A stretch of 64,000 nt of DNA, from positions 10,756,986 to 10,820,985 of the forward strand of contig NC_091116.1 of the NCBI RefSeq assembly GCF_024713975.1, written 5' to 3'. This stretch comes from Paralichthys olivaceus (lineage: Eukaryota > Chordata > Actinopteri > Pleuronectiformes > Paralichthyidae). The translations under genes were made by a program, and so were the position numbers. The notes beneath the pieces are model-generated. The model ran no database searches. It had not been told where the DNA came from and saw nothing but the letters and a program-made list of their open reading frames with translations. Of this stretch, positions 36,243 through 49,100 are shown one piece after another; positions within the stretch are counted from its first letter, which is position 1, and every line of letters starts with the position of its first letter.

Positions 36243-39200
36243 GTAAGACTTCCAACCGGAGTGAGTAAATGGTGGCATTGACGTAAGCCTCGCAAACCTT
36301 CTTTGCAAAATACCACAGAGATTATTATTTTGACACCAGTTGCTGTTGTAACTAGCTGTACAGCAGGGAAGTTATATTTAAGCTGGTCTCAAATGCCTCT
36401 GACATGCATGTGTAAGACATCATGTGCTCAAACCAGCTATCATCTGTCATCTCATTGCTTTCAAATCTTAAGTGAGTTGACAATGTGGATCCGTGTGTTT
36501 GTTGTGTGAAGAAAAAAAAGAGGTAACTCGTGAGCTGGTGGAGTGTCGAGAGGAGGCCTCACCCCCCTCATCAAAACCTCAGTCGGGAGGCCTTGTAAAT
36601 CAAAGCCAAATGAAAGAGGAGTCAACCCTTTCAGGATCTTGTCAGGGGAGAGTCTTTTTTGCCAAAGGAGATAATTCCAGACTAAAGTGGAACCATGTGA
36701 GGGTGAGCCACGGCTGTGGTCTGTAGCAACAAGATGCTCCATTCAGTGAACCTTTTATTCTCCAACCATCACAGATCTGCGTTGAATTTGCGGCCCCAGA
36801 GACTCAAAAGGTTTTAAACAAGAGACGCTGACATGCTGTTTTAGAAATTAAGCAATTGATGGCAACTTGAAATGCATTTTTACAGCATCAACTTGTCTCT
36901 GTCTGGTACTAGTTTAAAAAAAAAAACGCACCCAGGACAAGACCTAATGGAAAATGTAAATGGATAAAGGCCCAGACTCACACTGGATTGTTTTCATTTT
37001 GGAAAACCAACCGGTGATGTGTTAAAAAAAAAAAAAAAAAAAAAAAACTGCTGCAAGGATGTGGCATGGACTTTAAAACTGGGACCCCAGTGGTGACAGA
37101 GCCTGAGGGAAGGAAGCCTGCTCCCCTGGACTCAAACAGTTTCAGGATGTATCAGGATGCTTGTGTCTCTGGGAGTTTGTTGAAGATTATAGCTGTGTGT
37201 TTGTGGACGGCAGCTGTAACTGTCGTGTTCTTCAATGAGAGGTTGTCAAGCAGAGATGCTCACTAACTTTGACACTGGGCCGTCAATATTGTTCAGCGTG
37301 TACATCACACATGCGAGGCATCGGCTTACATGTCATTGTTCTGGGATGTGGTTACCATAGCAACTGTTTCATTCAAGCATTTGGACTTTCATAAAACAGA
37401 CTGTCCTTGAAATGATCCCCCCCTTGTAGTTCCTTGCAGCCACAAGGATCTTTGGAAAATTAAGTGTGTGTGCATGTGTGCGTTAACTTGTGCATGGGTG
37501 CATGCATGCATTCCACATTTGGAAGGATAGCAGTGTTGGCACAGCAGGAATGCTGGGGGGGTGGTGTGGCAGGAAACAGACTGGCACATTTTTTTGTGTG
37601 TCTGTCTGATGAGACACACAAACACACACTTGGACACTTGCTTCACATTCAGCCTCACATGAAGCGCCTCAGTCACTTAAGCTGAGCAAGGGGGGAGATG
37701 GGAACTGTAGTAAACAACTGGGGAAGACATGCTCAGCTGCTTGTGATATGTGATGCATACGTGTTTCTCTTTGCCTTCAGGTAGGACACATTGCACACGG
37801 CTGGCTTGTTGCAGCAGGAATGTGCTTTTTGCACACACAGGTCGTCCAATTGTGTGTGTTTGTGTTGCCTACTGTGCTTTGTATTCCCTAACAGGTGGCA
37901 GATGCACCCCCTGTTCGGATAGACCAAGCAAAAAATTATGAAAAGTTCTTTCTCTTGGCAGATAATGATTTTATTTATCCAGGATGAGATGGTTTGACAG
38001 TTTCCATGGAGGCAAATCTACTTAACTCTCAATCTAACTGTGCCACACTTAGATATTTTGAAAACACAAACAGTCTGGAATTATTAAGTGACAAAGATGT
38101 GAAAGAATACTTTGGTCCTGTGTCCTAGATTTAAACACAAACCATTCTGTAGAGCTGCACGTTGATGGTGAACCAGACACAAATTAGCATCCTTTCTACA
38201 AAACTAAAACTAAACAAAACTAAAATAATTTGACTTCACAGGATTTCAGCTCTTTTTACTTTAGCAGAGCAGTTGGCCTCTCATCTTTTTCCGCTTTTAT
38301 TGCTTGCCAGTCCTGCTCAGCACTCAGACTCTGTTGTCTGCTGCTGCTGCTGCAGTAGTGCTGCATCATGTTTAAAAGTGTGTTTGTGAGAGAGCACTCA
38401 CTGCAGCAGACCACCTGAGCCCCTGTGTGGGTGTACATATATATATGTGTGTGTGGATGTAACCTGAACTCCTAAGGGCAGGGACAAGACTATTGATTTC
38501 ACATTTGGACTGTTGCCCTGCAGGGTAGCAGAGAGGCACGTACATCCTCTGTCTGTTTGTGTGCAAGAGAGAATGAGTGATTGAGGGCGCCAGAAGTCTT
38601 GTCCACATTTTTTAATTTTCTTTTATTATGACAGTGTCAGGTGTCAGCAGAAGCCTTTATGGACACCCTGCAGGCCTTGGATGTGGAAACATCACGTCAC
38701 ATGTCTGTTATCTCTGAAGATTTATGCCAAGCTCTCTGTGATAGCTGCAGGTCCATCCACAGAGATGTGCACATGTGTTGCCATGGCGATGCCTGTTAGA
38801 ATAGATGCAGGGCAGCTGAAGCTTAGCTCCCTCTGATATATAGCTGAGTACTCACACCTACCACCCACTAGTGTGACTATGCATTTTCACACTGCCTCTC
38901 TTCTGTTTCTCCTGCTCTCCCTCCCTCCCTCCCCTAACTCCCTTTCCATCTGTCCACCTCTGACACCCTCCTCATCTTTCTCCTCTTTCTGGCCCCCCTC
39001 ATCTCTTTCTGTGCCCCTCCTTCCTAATTGGCTGTATAAGCCACAGTGGCTGCCTGTGTCACGCTCTGCTTCAGTGAGCGTGTGTGTTTTTGTGGATCCA
39101 TATGTGCGTGTGTTTGTGTACGGGGTCCTCCTCTGCTTGCAGGCTGTTGGTCATGCTTGACTAATGACACTGGAGCTGTTGTTTTGACCATCAGGGCCTC

Positions 39201-42200
39201 CCCTACATTCACAGCCTAATAGCCGACCCCCTCCCACCATCATTGTACCTATCCATCATGCCCTCCATCACTCTCCCTGCTTCCTCGCTGGCCTCCTACC
39301 AGTCCCATCTCTCCTCCCCGACAGTCCTTCCCTGCTTCCTTCTCTGCTGTTCTGTGTGACATGTGACATGAGAATATAATAAATATAGAAAGTCCTTGTA
39401 TTAATTGCAGAAGCCTGTAGTCTGCAGAACATGGTGCAGTTGTTATTTTATCTTTTTTTGTGCTGACTAATTCCCCACATTGCAGAGTCGGCAGTGTAAC
39501 AGCATATTTCGACCATGTAGCTGCCAATTTCAAACACTATCATTAGATTCCAGCCTGAAAGCTTTTCCTTAAATACAAATTCCACCCTAAAATGTTTAAG
39601 ACAGCTGTTAGTCATTGCAATGACTGACCCATTGTGTTTGAGAGCGTATAACGCTAAAACATCAACGATACATGTTTCAAAGTGTTTACATTCAGTCTGC
39701 TGCATTTTCATGGACTTTGAAAGGTTGATCGAAAATGGGTACGAGTACAAGAACCCAACAAATCCCATTAATTGCAGAGGCTGAGGCAGTTGGATATGTT
39801 GACAGCTAGCACGGCACATTAACACGAAAGCCAGCTATGTTGTGTGTCCCGAGAAATGAAACAGGGATTGTTGTTAGTGATCGTGCAGGCATCAAACCCA
39901 CCATCAACAGCAGAGGGGCAGTATGTCGATATTTGTTATAAATGTGTTGCTAAAAAGCCTGTAACCCTCTTCAACCTTATAAAGCTGCATCTACATGTCT
40001 AATTCACAGAAGAAGCACACACACACACTATTACGTAATTTTTTGCGTCAGATGTCTGTGGCCACTCCAGGTCAACCACACCCAGTCAGACTTTGGATAA
40101 TGGCAGACAAGCTGCTCCCAACTTCAAAGAATTCTTTCCACCAACACTGCTGCCACAACTCACAGCCAATTTCCCCTTTTCACTTTTTAACTTTTATACA
40201 TCTACGTGAGTCAGTGACGTTGGTTTCTGGTCCCCGTCGCTCTTCTCTAGGTGTAGCGCTTTTAAGGGAAGAAAGGAGGGATGGGAAAGGAAGTGGGCAA
40301 ACGACTAGACTGTGCTGAAAACATGAGCCTGGAGATAACCATTATCATAACGCTCACACAGTGAGATTGCATCTGTTTTATGTCTCAGAGGTGTTGAAAC
40401 TAAGCAGCCGTGAAGAGGTGAAGTGTATATTGGCTCATGTGACACAGGCTGTGATTATGATATCCTGACTCTGTGTCATTTCATGGTGTGTTTTATAGCT
40501 GGAGTATCCTGGGCCATGTCGGCTATGATGACAGTCACACACATGTATGTGTAAGAGGTGATTCATAGTCTTTGAGGGAAAAAGGGGATGACCCGAGAAG
40601 GAGACAAGGAAACAAGGAGGTCAGGAAGAGATTAAATGTATTTGTTATGTATTGGAGAATGCAGTAGATGGTGAGCTGAGTATTGGTTGTATATCGTTGA
40701 TCATTAAAAACCAGACTGGAACATTTGTGAAAGCATAATATGAAGCACAAGAGTTTAATATATTCAGTTTATATTAAATTAAGTCATTAATAGTTTGTAA
40801 ACTACTGGCAGTTTCAGGTTTTTTTCATAAGGTAGTTTGTCACCAGTTAATTGACATAAAAAAAATATTCTTATTTGTATCATAGACTTTATATAAAGAT
40901 GAACAATGCATCTTCCAGGCTAAAATATCCCAGATACAGGTGCCACCATTGTTGACATCAATTGGAGCCAGAGTCTGCATAGTGGTGATCGTGGTGTAGA
41001 GCTGCAATATCAAGGTCTAAAGAATTTTTAGGGCTTCGTTGGTTTATACTTAAAGCATTTATTTTTTGAGTACAGGGTCATACAATGGCTTTTTCTCTTA
41101 AAAGACTGGGGTGTGCCTCATAGTTTCCCCGTCTGTGTTACATCAATTCAAAGAGGCCCATTAAACATGCTTCTCCTCAAACTGACCCCACGCACCCGCC
41201 TCTTGCTTTTTCTCACACATAATTTCCCGAGAGTCTGTCGGTCAGCAGTATTCAGAGTATGGGGGGGGCACACATTGTAGCCAGGCTGCCCAGCCATGTT
41301 TACAGCTATTCCTAGCCATGGGTTTGCTAAATGTTTAACTTGTTCCCTCGGTTTGAGCCTTTGTCTGCGTCTGCCCCCGGAGACTCTTGTCACTGCGAGC
41401 ATTTGTGTCCCACTAAACGCTTAAGAATTCCCACTCCCTATTTGCGGCCAAGAGCCATTGCACTGTTGTCTTCATGCCTCATCAGAGTTCACAGAGTTTA
41501 TTTAATGGCCATGTTGTTTACTAGCCCTAAGCCCAGTCATTTCCTGTCCCTTTTCTTCCAAATATTGTCCTATTTAAGTGTGACGCTGAGAATATTTTTA
41601 GAAGAGAAGTGTCAGAAATTAGCATGAAGTTATTTTCTTTCAAAGATGATTTAAGGGAAGAGGGAAAGAGCTGAGAGGACAGGGAGGTTTTAGAGGTTTG
41701 TGTGTATTTCACTGTTTTTCCGAGGCGGAAATGATGACAGCCAAACCACTGATGCCTGGTTTCATTAGTTCTTATTGCAACATTATAAAACTAACACAGA
41801 CACAGGGTAGGTGGAGTATTTAATCCAAAAATAGTCTTATTTAGAAGTGCTTGATGGAAACATCCAGTCAGTCACCAGCAGCAGAAGTATCTGGCCACAA
41901 CAGTGTTTACACAGCTAAGGTCATATTCCAATGCCCAGCCCTCCTATTTCCTGTGTGATAGAAATGTGAAAGGATTTATTTGTTACTCAAATGTTGGGAG
42001 CAATTCATGATTTGAATATCAACCAGGAACAGAGCAGGTGGTGTTGAAGTTGTCTGTGAAAGTCTATTTGCCTTTTGTGTGTTGATTAAATAAGCTGGTA
42101 TTATATTTATTATATTTTTTTACATTTTTACAGATTTGCAATATTCCATTCTCGTATAACAAGTGGATTATAGTCATATAAACCTCCATCCCAGATGTCG

Positions 42201-45200
42201 ACCAAATGAACAGCAATGCTTTGTCCTATCATGCAAACTGAATTAAGAGGGAGCCAGCCATGGAGACCTAATCTGACCTATGATGTCATGTAGGACTCTC
42301 CCTTCTCTTTGTCACACCCAATTGCTCGTGTGACTTTCTCTCATTTCTGTCTCAAGCAGGATGGGGGGTTGAAAGTATTTTCTGTTTTTTCCTTAATCTC
42401 CTTGTGTTCTCATGGGATTTCTCTGACATGCCGGCCATTACCACTGACCAATACACTGGCCTCTGAACTAGTCCAAATGCAGAGGACGTGTTTTCCCAAA
42501 AGGATAAAAATTGTGTGATTGCATTTGTTCGTAGCTTGACCTGAAATTTTTCTGTTGCTGATCCAAAGGTTAGTCTGGCGTCTGGGGCCATTGGCTTTGT
42601 TTGTCACTTGAGGTGTGAAAATAGGCCTCAGGCGGCATCAGTCATTCCAAGTCATGTGATGAGAAGTCAGCAAGGTTACTCCCTCTTATTCATTAACCCA
42701 CTTGAAGTGCTTACTGTAACCAGTTTGCACAATTTAGGCCTTTACAGCTGACGAAGAAGTTGCTAGTTTGAAACCTATGCCCTCATTTCTTTTGATAGTC
42801 AGTAGCATAGCATTTGACTCAGAGTTTGCTGCTTGATATAGAAACTATGGAAAACTATTCAAGACACTGTTCTCTTCTTAACAACCGTTTGATATCTAGT
42901 CTTCTTTCTGCTCCCTTTCCCAATCCTCTTGACACTGATATGAACGACTTAGTCTAAAGATAGACATGTCCTCCTCCACCTCTTCATCCTTCTCAGCACC
43001 ACCGGGTGCTTTCTGTGCTTTCTCTATGATTCAGAGAGGTTTGAGGCACACACTTTTCATCTTCCCCTCGCTCTTCATCTCCCTTCGGCGGCACTGCAGC
43101 ATCAGCAGGAACGGCGCTCGTTTAAAAACCGTACCAAAATAAGGCTGCAGAGTGAGACTCCAGTGAGAAGACCTTTCACCTATGACCTTTTCACCCATAG
43201 TCCCCCTGCGTGACCCAGTAGTCAGAGGAGACAGATGAGTGCTGGTCATGGTCAGACAAGAGAAGGGGGACCGTGCAGGATGAGGAAGGGGGTATAGGCC
43301 AAGGCGGGTGTTTAGTCAGTAGTGATGCCTGCAGGAGTGCACTCTCTTTCTCTCTCTGTCTCACTCACACACACACACACACACACAGAGAGAGAGCTTC
43401 CTCTTATCCCGGTGTCTCTCCCAGGTCATGCTCCATAAGTTAAAAGCAGGGTCTCAGGTGGTAATTCACTTAAACCTGCTGCAGCATCTGCCACTGAGGT
43501 TGTATTATTCCATTAAAAAGATGGCACCAGAGCTATTTCCAAAGTCCTGTTTGAGTATCGTTCTCTCCTCTTCTTGTCCTATACACCCACAGCGTGTGTG
43601 CGTGCGTGCGTGTGTGTGTGTGTGTGAGATATGAAGATCCGCAGGCTGATTGCTGTTTTAACACAGCTGTTCAAGCTCCTGAGGGGCAACTCATTTAATG
43701 CTTCTGTATTTACAAATTGAAGGACCTCAGAGAATAGACAAACACAATGTATGCCCATTTTTTAATTTGGCCATTTCCTCTTCCTCTGCCTCCGGCCAGC
43801 CATGATGTCATGCTGGGAAACCCCCTCCCGATGAGATATGTCTCTGACCAAAGGGCTCTTTGTGGAGCCAAGTCAACTGTTACAATGTCATATGAATGAT
43901 GCAAACTTGGTTTGGTTTTGTGAGTCATCTACAGTGATACACCAAGTACCTGTAAAGGTGGAGCCTTCTGGATCGTAGCCTCAGCACCACGATCTCCTCC
44001 TCTTACCCATAAGTCCCTCTCATCCCCAATAACCCAAAGGACAGCTGGAGTTTCCTGCCAGTAGGGAAATCAGGAATTCTGCACATCCTGGCCATTTCCT
44101 GTTCCGACTCCCACACACGTTCATGAGGGCATGAATGTAACAGTACACTTGCGCACACTTAGTTAAAAATGTTTTTGTTTACATACCCAGACTCTATCTT
44201 TCTCAACAAGATGTTCTTGATGTGTTTGATACGTATGCCAACACAGGAAACCATCCATCATCAACCCTGTAATGTGCGTGCACATAAACACGCACGCACA
44301 CACACAGAAGTAGCAGCGTAGGCTTATGATGCCACCTGTAAAGACACAGAGGCTGGAGGAGTATATTTATTTGTTCAGCGAGCAGCACATACAGTGACGG
44401 GGCACGTGTGCTGTCTGGAATGTGACCGCTTCTGCTCTGAAACAAGCGCCCCTCAGCTGCTTGTGTGTGTGCGAGTGCGTGTTTGTCTTCAGCTGACCGA
44501 TTTTCAATAGTGTTCGCTATCATATTCCTGTTTGCTTTAACAAACGCCCGCCTGTTTTATTGCCTTTAACCTACTGCCTGTTTTATTACCCGCTTTTATC
44601 GCCTTCTAACAACAAAGCATGACTTTCGGATTGCCTCTCAAGTATTCAGTATAACCATAAAGCTTAGACACACAAACGCACACATACATTTCATTAGATC
44701 AAACGTACAGGGGTCAACAAAGGGGTTAATTCTGGTTTGGTACAGTCTCCACTAGTGACACACAGTGTGAATAACAGGAGTGGAAAGACACCCCCTGAAA
44801 CATCAATGGGATTACCCAGGAATATTCCATCTGACTGGACTGTGTTGGGGGGTACTGGGCTGTACCAAAACAGGGGCTCTCTTAAGGGAGACGTGTATGT
44901 TGTAAAATTTAGTTCATTAATTATCCATCGTTTAAGTTTGTACTGTGTTATGATGTGTATGTAATGCTGGAAGGGCGGAGCAAACATGCACATGCACTTC
45001 CCTTGGCAGAAGCTCAGGTGTGTCTCCTACTTTGCTGAACCACGCTTTCCTATTGTTTGACTCACATACACCACGTTCTTCGTCCAAGCGCATTGGCATG
45101 TCGTGGGTGTTTACTTATTCCCCAGGTTGGGAAATATCAGATTGTCCTCACAGAGTGTGACAGCCTGGGTGACCTAGAAATGTTACGCATAGACAGGGAG

Positions 45201-46113
45201 GGGCATCGTATTGTTATACTGTGGAATGGGGCCATTTCTTTAGTGCAATAATATTTGTACAGCCCTGTGTTTTGTCTAATGTGAAGTGTCCTTGTGTAGG
45301 ATAACAAAAAACTGTTTGTCAGTTTGCTTTTGTCACTTGTCTCCAGGCAGTTTCATTTTAACTGATTACTTAAGCGCTCACTACATAATATCTTCAGTAT
45401 GTAATGTGATATAGATTAGCTCCAAAATGAGTCGTTTGAAATAAAAGCATGCAGATGTTTATGAATGTCTGTCAACTTTCAAAGCTCGGATGCTTTTTGT
45501 TGCATTGCAAGATATGAGCGGGCACCCAGCTGCACATTGCAGCTGTAGCACGTCCCTTTTTCGTCCAGTAGAGGGAGCCCTGTCATCGCCTTTGCTTGCC
45601 ATGCCCTCCTCCCCTCACACTGGCCCATATCGCCACTAATACCACCTGCTCCTGTTGTTCAGAGTGGCTCGCTTGATATCTGCTTCATGCTGTAGTGATT
45701 CACTGCAGGGTAACTGAGCCCACATATGTGATGCTGGTTGGCGTTCATCAGCTTTTCCCCTCCTTTCTTCCGTCGTCATCCCCCTTTTCTTTGGATCCTT
45801 AGCTGGTGGGCAAGATGTTGGGTGTGTCAGCGGTGAACAGCACAGCAGACACTACAGGGCATTCCACCGATCAGACTGTAAAGGGTGCCCGCCAGGGGTC
45901 CGTGAGTGGTTGTCATGGTAACAGGCAGTGAGGTTGGCATGAACTGAGGGTTTTTATTTATTTATTTATTTTTCTACTCTTTTAGATCAAATCTTGCAAT
46001 GTGGGTGTTATCTGATTGTGTGTGTTTGAATTTGTGCATTTATTTAGAATCATCTGACGATTTGTCTGTTTCTCTTTGTGTGTGTGTGTGTCTGTGTGTG
46101 TCTGTGTGTGTAG
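36243..46113 (+). other. Probable raph1 intron 2
   Basis: About 10 kb of non-coding sequence before the first raph1 coding exon. Simple repeats include an A run at 37023-37047, (CA)n at about 43364-43388 and (GT)n at about 43605-43627. No conserved coding exon or RNA gene was recognised. A possible small exon at about 45801-45831 has an acceptor but a weak donor and is not called. Confidence 0.45.
46072..46113 (+). repeat. (TG)n/TCTG repeat forming the 3' splice region of the first raph1 coding exon
   Basis: A run of TG units, twice interrupted by TCTG, continues to TGTAG at the acceptor directly before the raph1 ATG exon. It takes the place of a normal pyrimidine tract. Confidence 0.85.
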
Positions 46114-49100
46114 ATGGAGCAGGTATCAGATGATGAGTTGGACCATGGAGCAGAGGAGGACAGTGATAAGGAGGACCAAGACCTGGACAAGATGTTTGGA
46201 GCCTGGCTGGGAGAACTGGACAAGCTCACACAGGTTAACACTCACACACACATATATATACACACAGGTACATGAGCACGGAGAAAGGATGGGGCTGTAT
46301 CCATAGCAACCTTAACACTGCTAATCCTGTCTCCCTACACTGTATCCTAGCAGCTCCCCTCCCACCACCGCTTTGTACTGTGTGTTTGTGCAGGTGTGTG
46401 TGTGTGTGTCTGTGAGAGACGAATGAGTCTAGCAGGCTGACGTGGTTGCTTAGATTCTGTGGTTTGACTATAATGTCAGGATGTGTGTGTGGTTTTTGAA
46501 GTGTGTCTTCTGTGTGTTTGCTCCTCAGAGTCTGGATGACGGCAGGCCACAGAAAGCACTGCAGAAGCCTCCTCTCAGACAGGAGACCAACATGGCCAAC
46601 TTCTCCTACCGCTTCTCAATGTACAACATAAACGGTGAGGCTTCATCCATAGTGTGTGATATAACAGCACTGATGACAACAAGGTCTGAAATATTATAAT
46701 GACACCCTTCCCCCTTCAACCCTTCCCCTGCTCTGTGATCTTCCTGCATCCTCCATATTTGCTCCCTGCAGAGGCATTGAACCAGGGAGACACAGTGGAC
46801 CTGGATGCACTGATGGCCGACCTGTGCTCCATCGAGCAGGAGCTCAATACCATTTCCAAACCAAACTCCACGTCTCGTGGCCAGAGCAAAGGCCAGCAGA
46901 GGACCCCCGTGGGCCGAAGTGCTAGTAGCAAGCACCCAGGCACCAGTGGAGGGGGAAGCAGCGGAGGTAGTCTCACAGAATAATGTGCATTTGCAACAAT
47001 GCTTCATGTAGTATTTCATCATGAATAAAATAAATACTGCAGGAAATCCCTTCACATTAATATGGAATCACTTTAAATACAGCTGTTTGCCATGGTGAGG
47101 CTCAGATGATGCTTAAGCTTGTTTTGCACAGACAGGGAATCGTATACTCCTCTCCTGGTAAAAACATGTCTTCCAGTGGAGACAGTAAAAGACTAATAGG
47201 AGAAAAAAAAATCACATGGAGGGTAATAATAGAGGAAGGGAAAACATTAACACTTTTACGCACATTTGTCCAAAGAGGCGCTAGTTACAATTCAAGCTGC
47301 ACAACAGTCTTTTCTTTTTTGCTATGGTCTCATTTGTTATTGGTAATGATAAAAATGTAATTTATGTGATTATTTATATTGGATGCGTATATTGAAAATG
47401 CTACATGATGCTGCAGCTAAAATCCAGTAGTTGAAAATGTAGAATAAAAACTGATCAATAATAAAATTAATGTATAAATTAGTTCCTCCTCCACCTGACC
47501 AACAGGAAGTACCAGTAGCAGTACCAGGGCATCGCCGGCCAACACAGTACGAGGCGGCAGCGTCAACACTCGCCCCGCAGCCTCCAACATCTCCCTCGAT
47601 GACATCACTTCCCAGCTGGAGAAGGCTTCTCTCAGCATGGACGAGGCGGCTCGCCAGACGTCCTCCTCTTCCTCATCCTCCTCTTCTTCCTCATTCTCCT
47701 CCACCACGCTCCGGCGGCCCTCATCGGGGTCCACTGGCGGAGGGCAGCACCGCAGGACGGGCTCTGTGGGCGCAGTCAGCGAGCAGGAGGCGCCGTCCCA
47801 GCGTTCTAGTGTAAATTCAGCATGTGCCTCAGCGTCCAGCATGGACTCCCTGGACATTGACAAAGTGATGACAGGAGGAGAGACGGAGGGCCAGAGCAGC
47901 TCGAACGCACAAGGACAAAACCAGACCAGCACTGAGGTATGGCCTACACACAAACACTGAAAAACACATGTAGAGGAAATCCAAGAGTTAGACATAGTAT
48001 TATCAGCTAATAAGAAAGTGTGAGTGAGCGCCACCGTGTCAAAGACATACACGTCTCCATGTGTATTGGTAAGTGACATCTTTGTACATAAAGTTAACTC
48101 ATTCAGTAAATGAAGTCCAGCTGCTGTCCTGCATGTACAACTCCACACAGCATGACGTTTGGAGGAAACTGCATGGCTCACACACGCAATCCACAATACG
48201 TCCCCTGTACTGCGGATTGGATGATGTTCTTTGTTCACTCACAGAGTTTCATGGCTATTTCCTCAAGTGTGTTTGAGAGGAGTTTAACCTGGTTCAGTGG
48301 TTAAGACTCAAGCAAATACACTGTACATAAACAGATGTGTATGTTTATGTGACTTGTCGGAGACGGGGGACAGCTAGGAAAGGAGGAGAGGAATGTAAAA
48401 CCATGACAGTGGGCTTGTTTTTTACTACAAAAACAAGGATCTACACTTTTTTCATTTCTCACCCACAACTGATGCCTCTTAACTGATTATTTTCCATTAA
48501 CTGACAAGATTCACGATTCTAGAAAAGATTCACGCATACAGATCTGTCAGGAGGAATCAGTCATCGTAGAATACCTGCTCAGATGGAACTAATTTTTTTA
48601 ACAGATTAACCGATAGTATTAATCAGTCAGAATTCTTGTCGGTTAAACGTCCACAGGTTCTATAGCATGTCCCCTGTCCCCCTCGTCTGCATGTGTTCAC
48701 ATTATCTGTGTTTGCATCCTTTCCTATATCTGTGGTGTCTCCACACACACACCTTGCCTGCACCTCCCGATTTTCCCAGCATGTCGTACTGCGGCGGGCC
48801 AATGGTAAGCCAGCCAGACGGCAGCTTGACTTCACCTCACAAGCGAGTGAAGTGGATCGGGCCACTGTAAGTGTGTGAGCTTGCTTGAGTGATGCATGCG
48901 TGTAGGCATTAGTCCACGTAAGGCTGCAAGGTTAATTATTTACTAGGAGTGTTTCTCCAATTGAACGATTTCTGATCACATAGTTCTGTTAATGATGCAA
49001 TTACAAATTCAGTTCAGTTTTAATTAACAGGCTGTATATCTGCAGTGACGTTGTAGCTTTCGTGTGCAGCCTTTGGCTTATGTGTAATGTGCACACATGA

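Noticed and set aside
47417-48238. 273-codon - strand open frame across raph1 exon 4
   Set aside because: It runs over exon and intron alike and has no domain; the + strand exon is conserved raph1.
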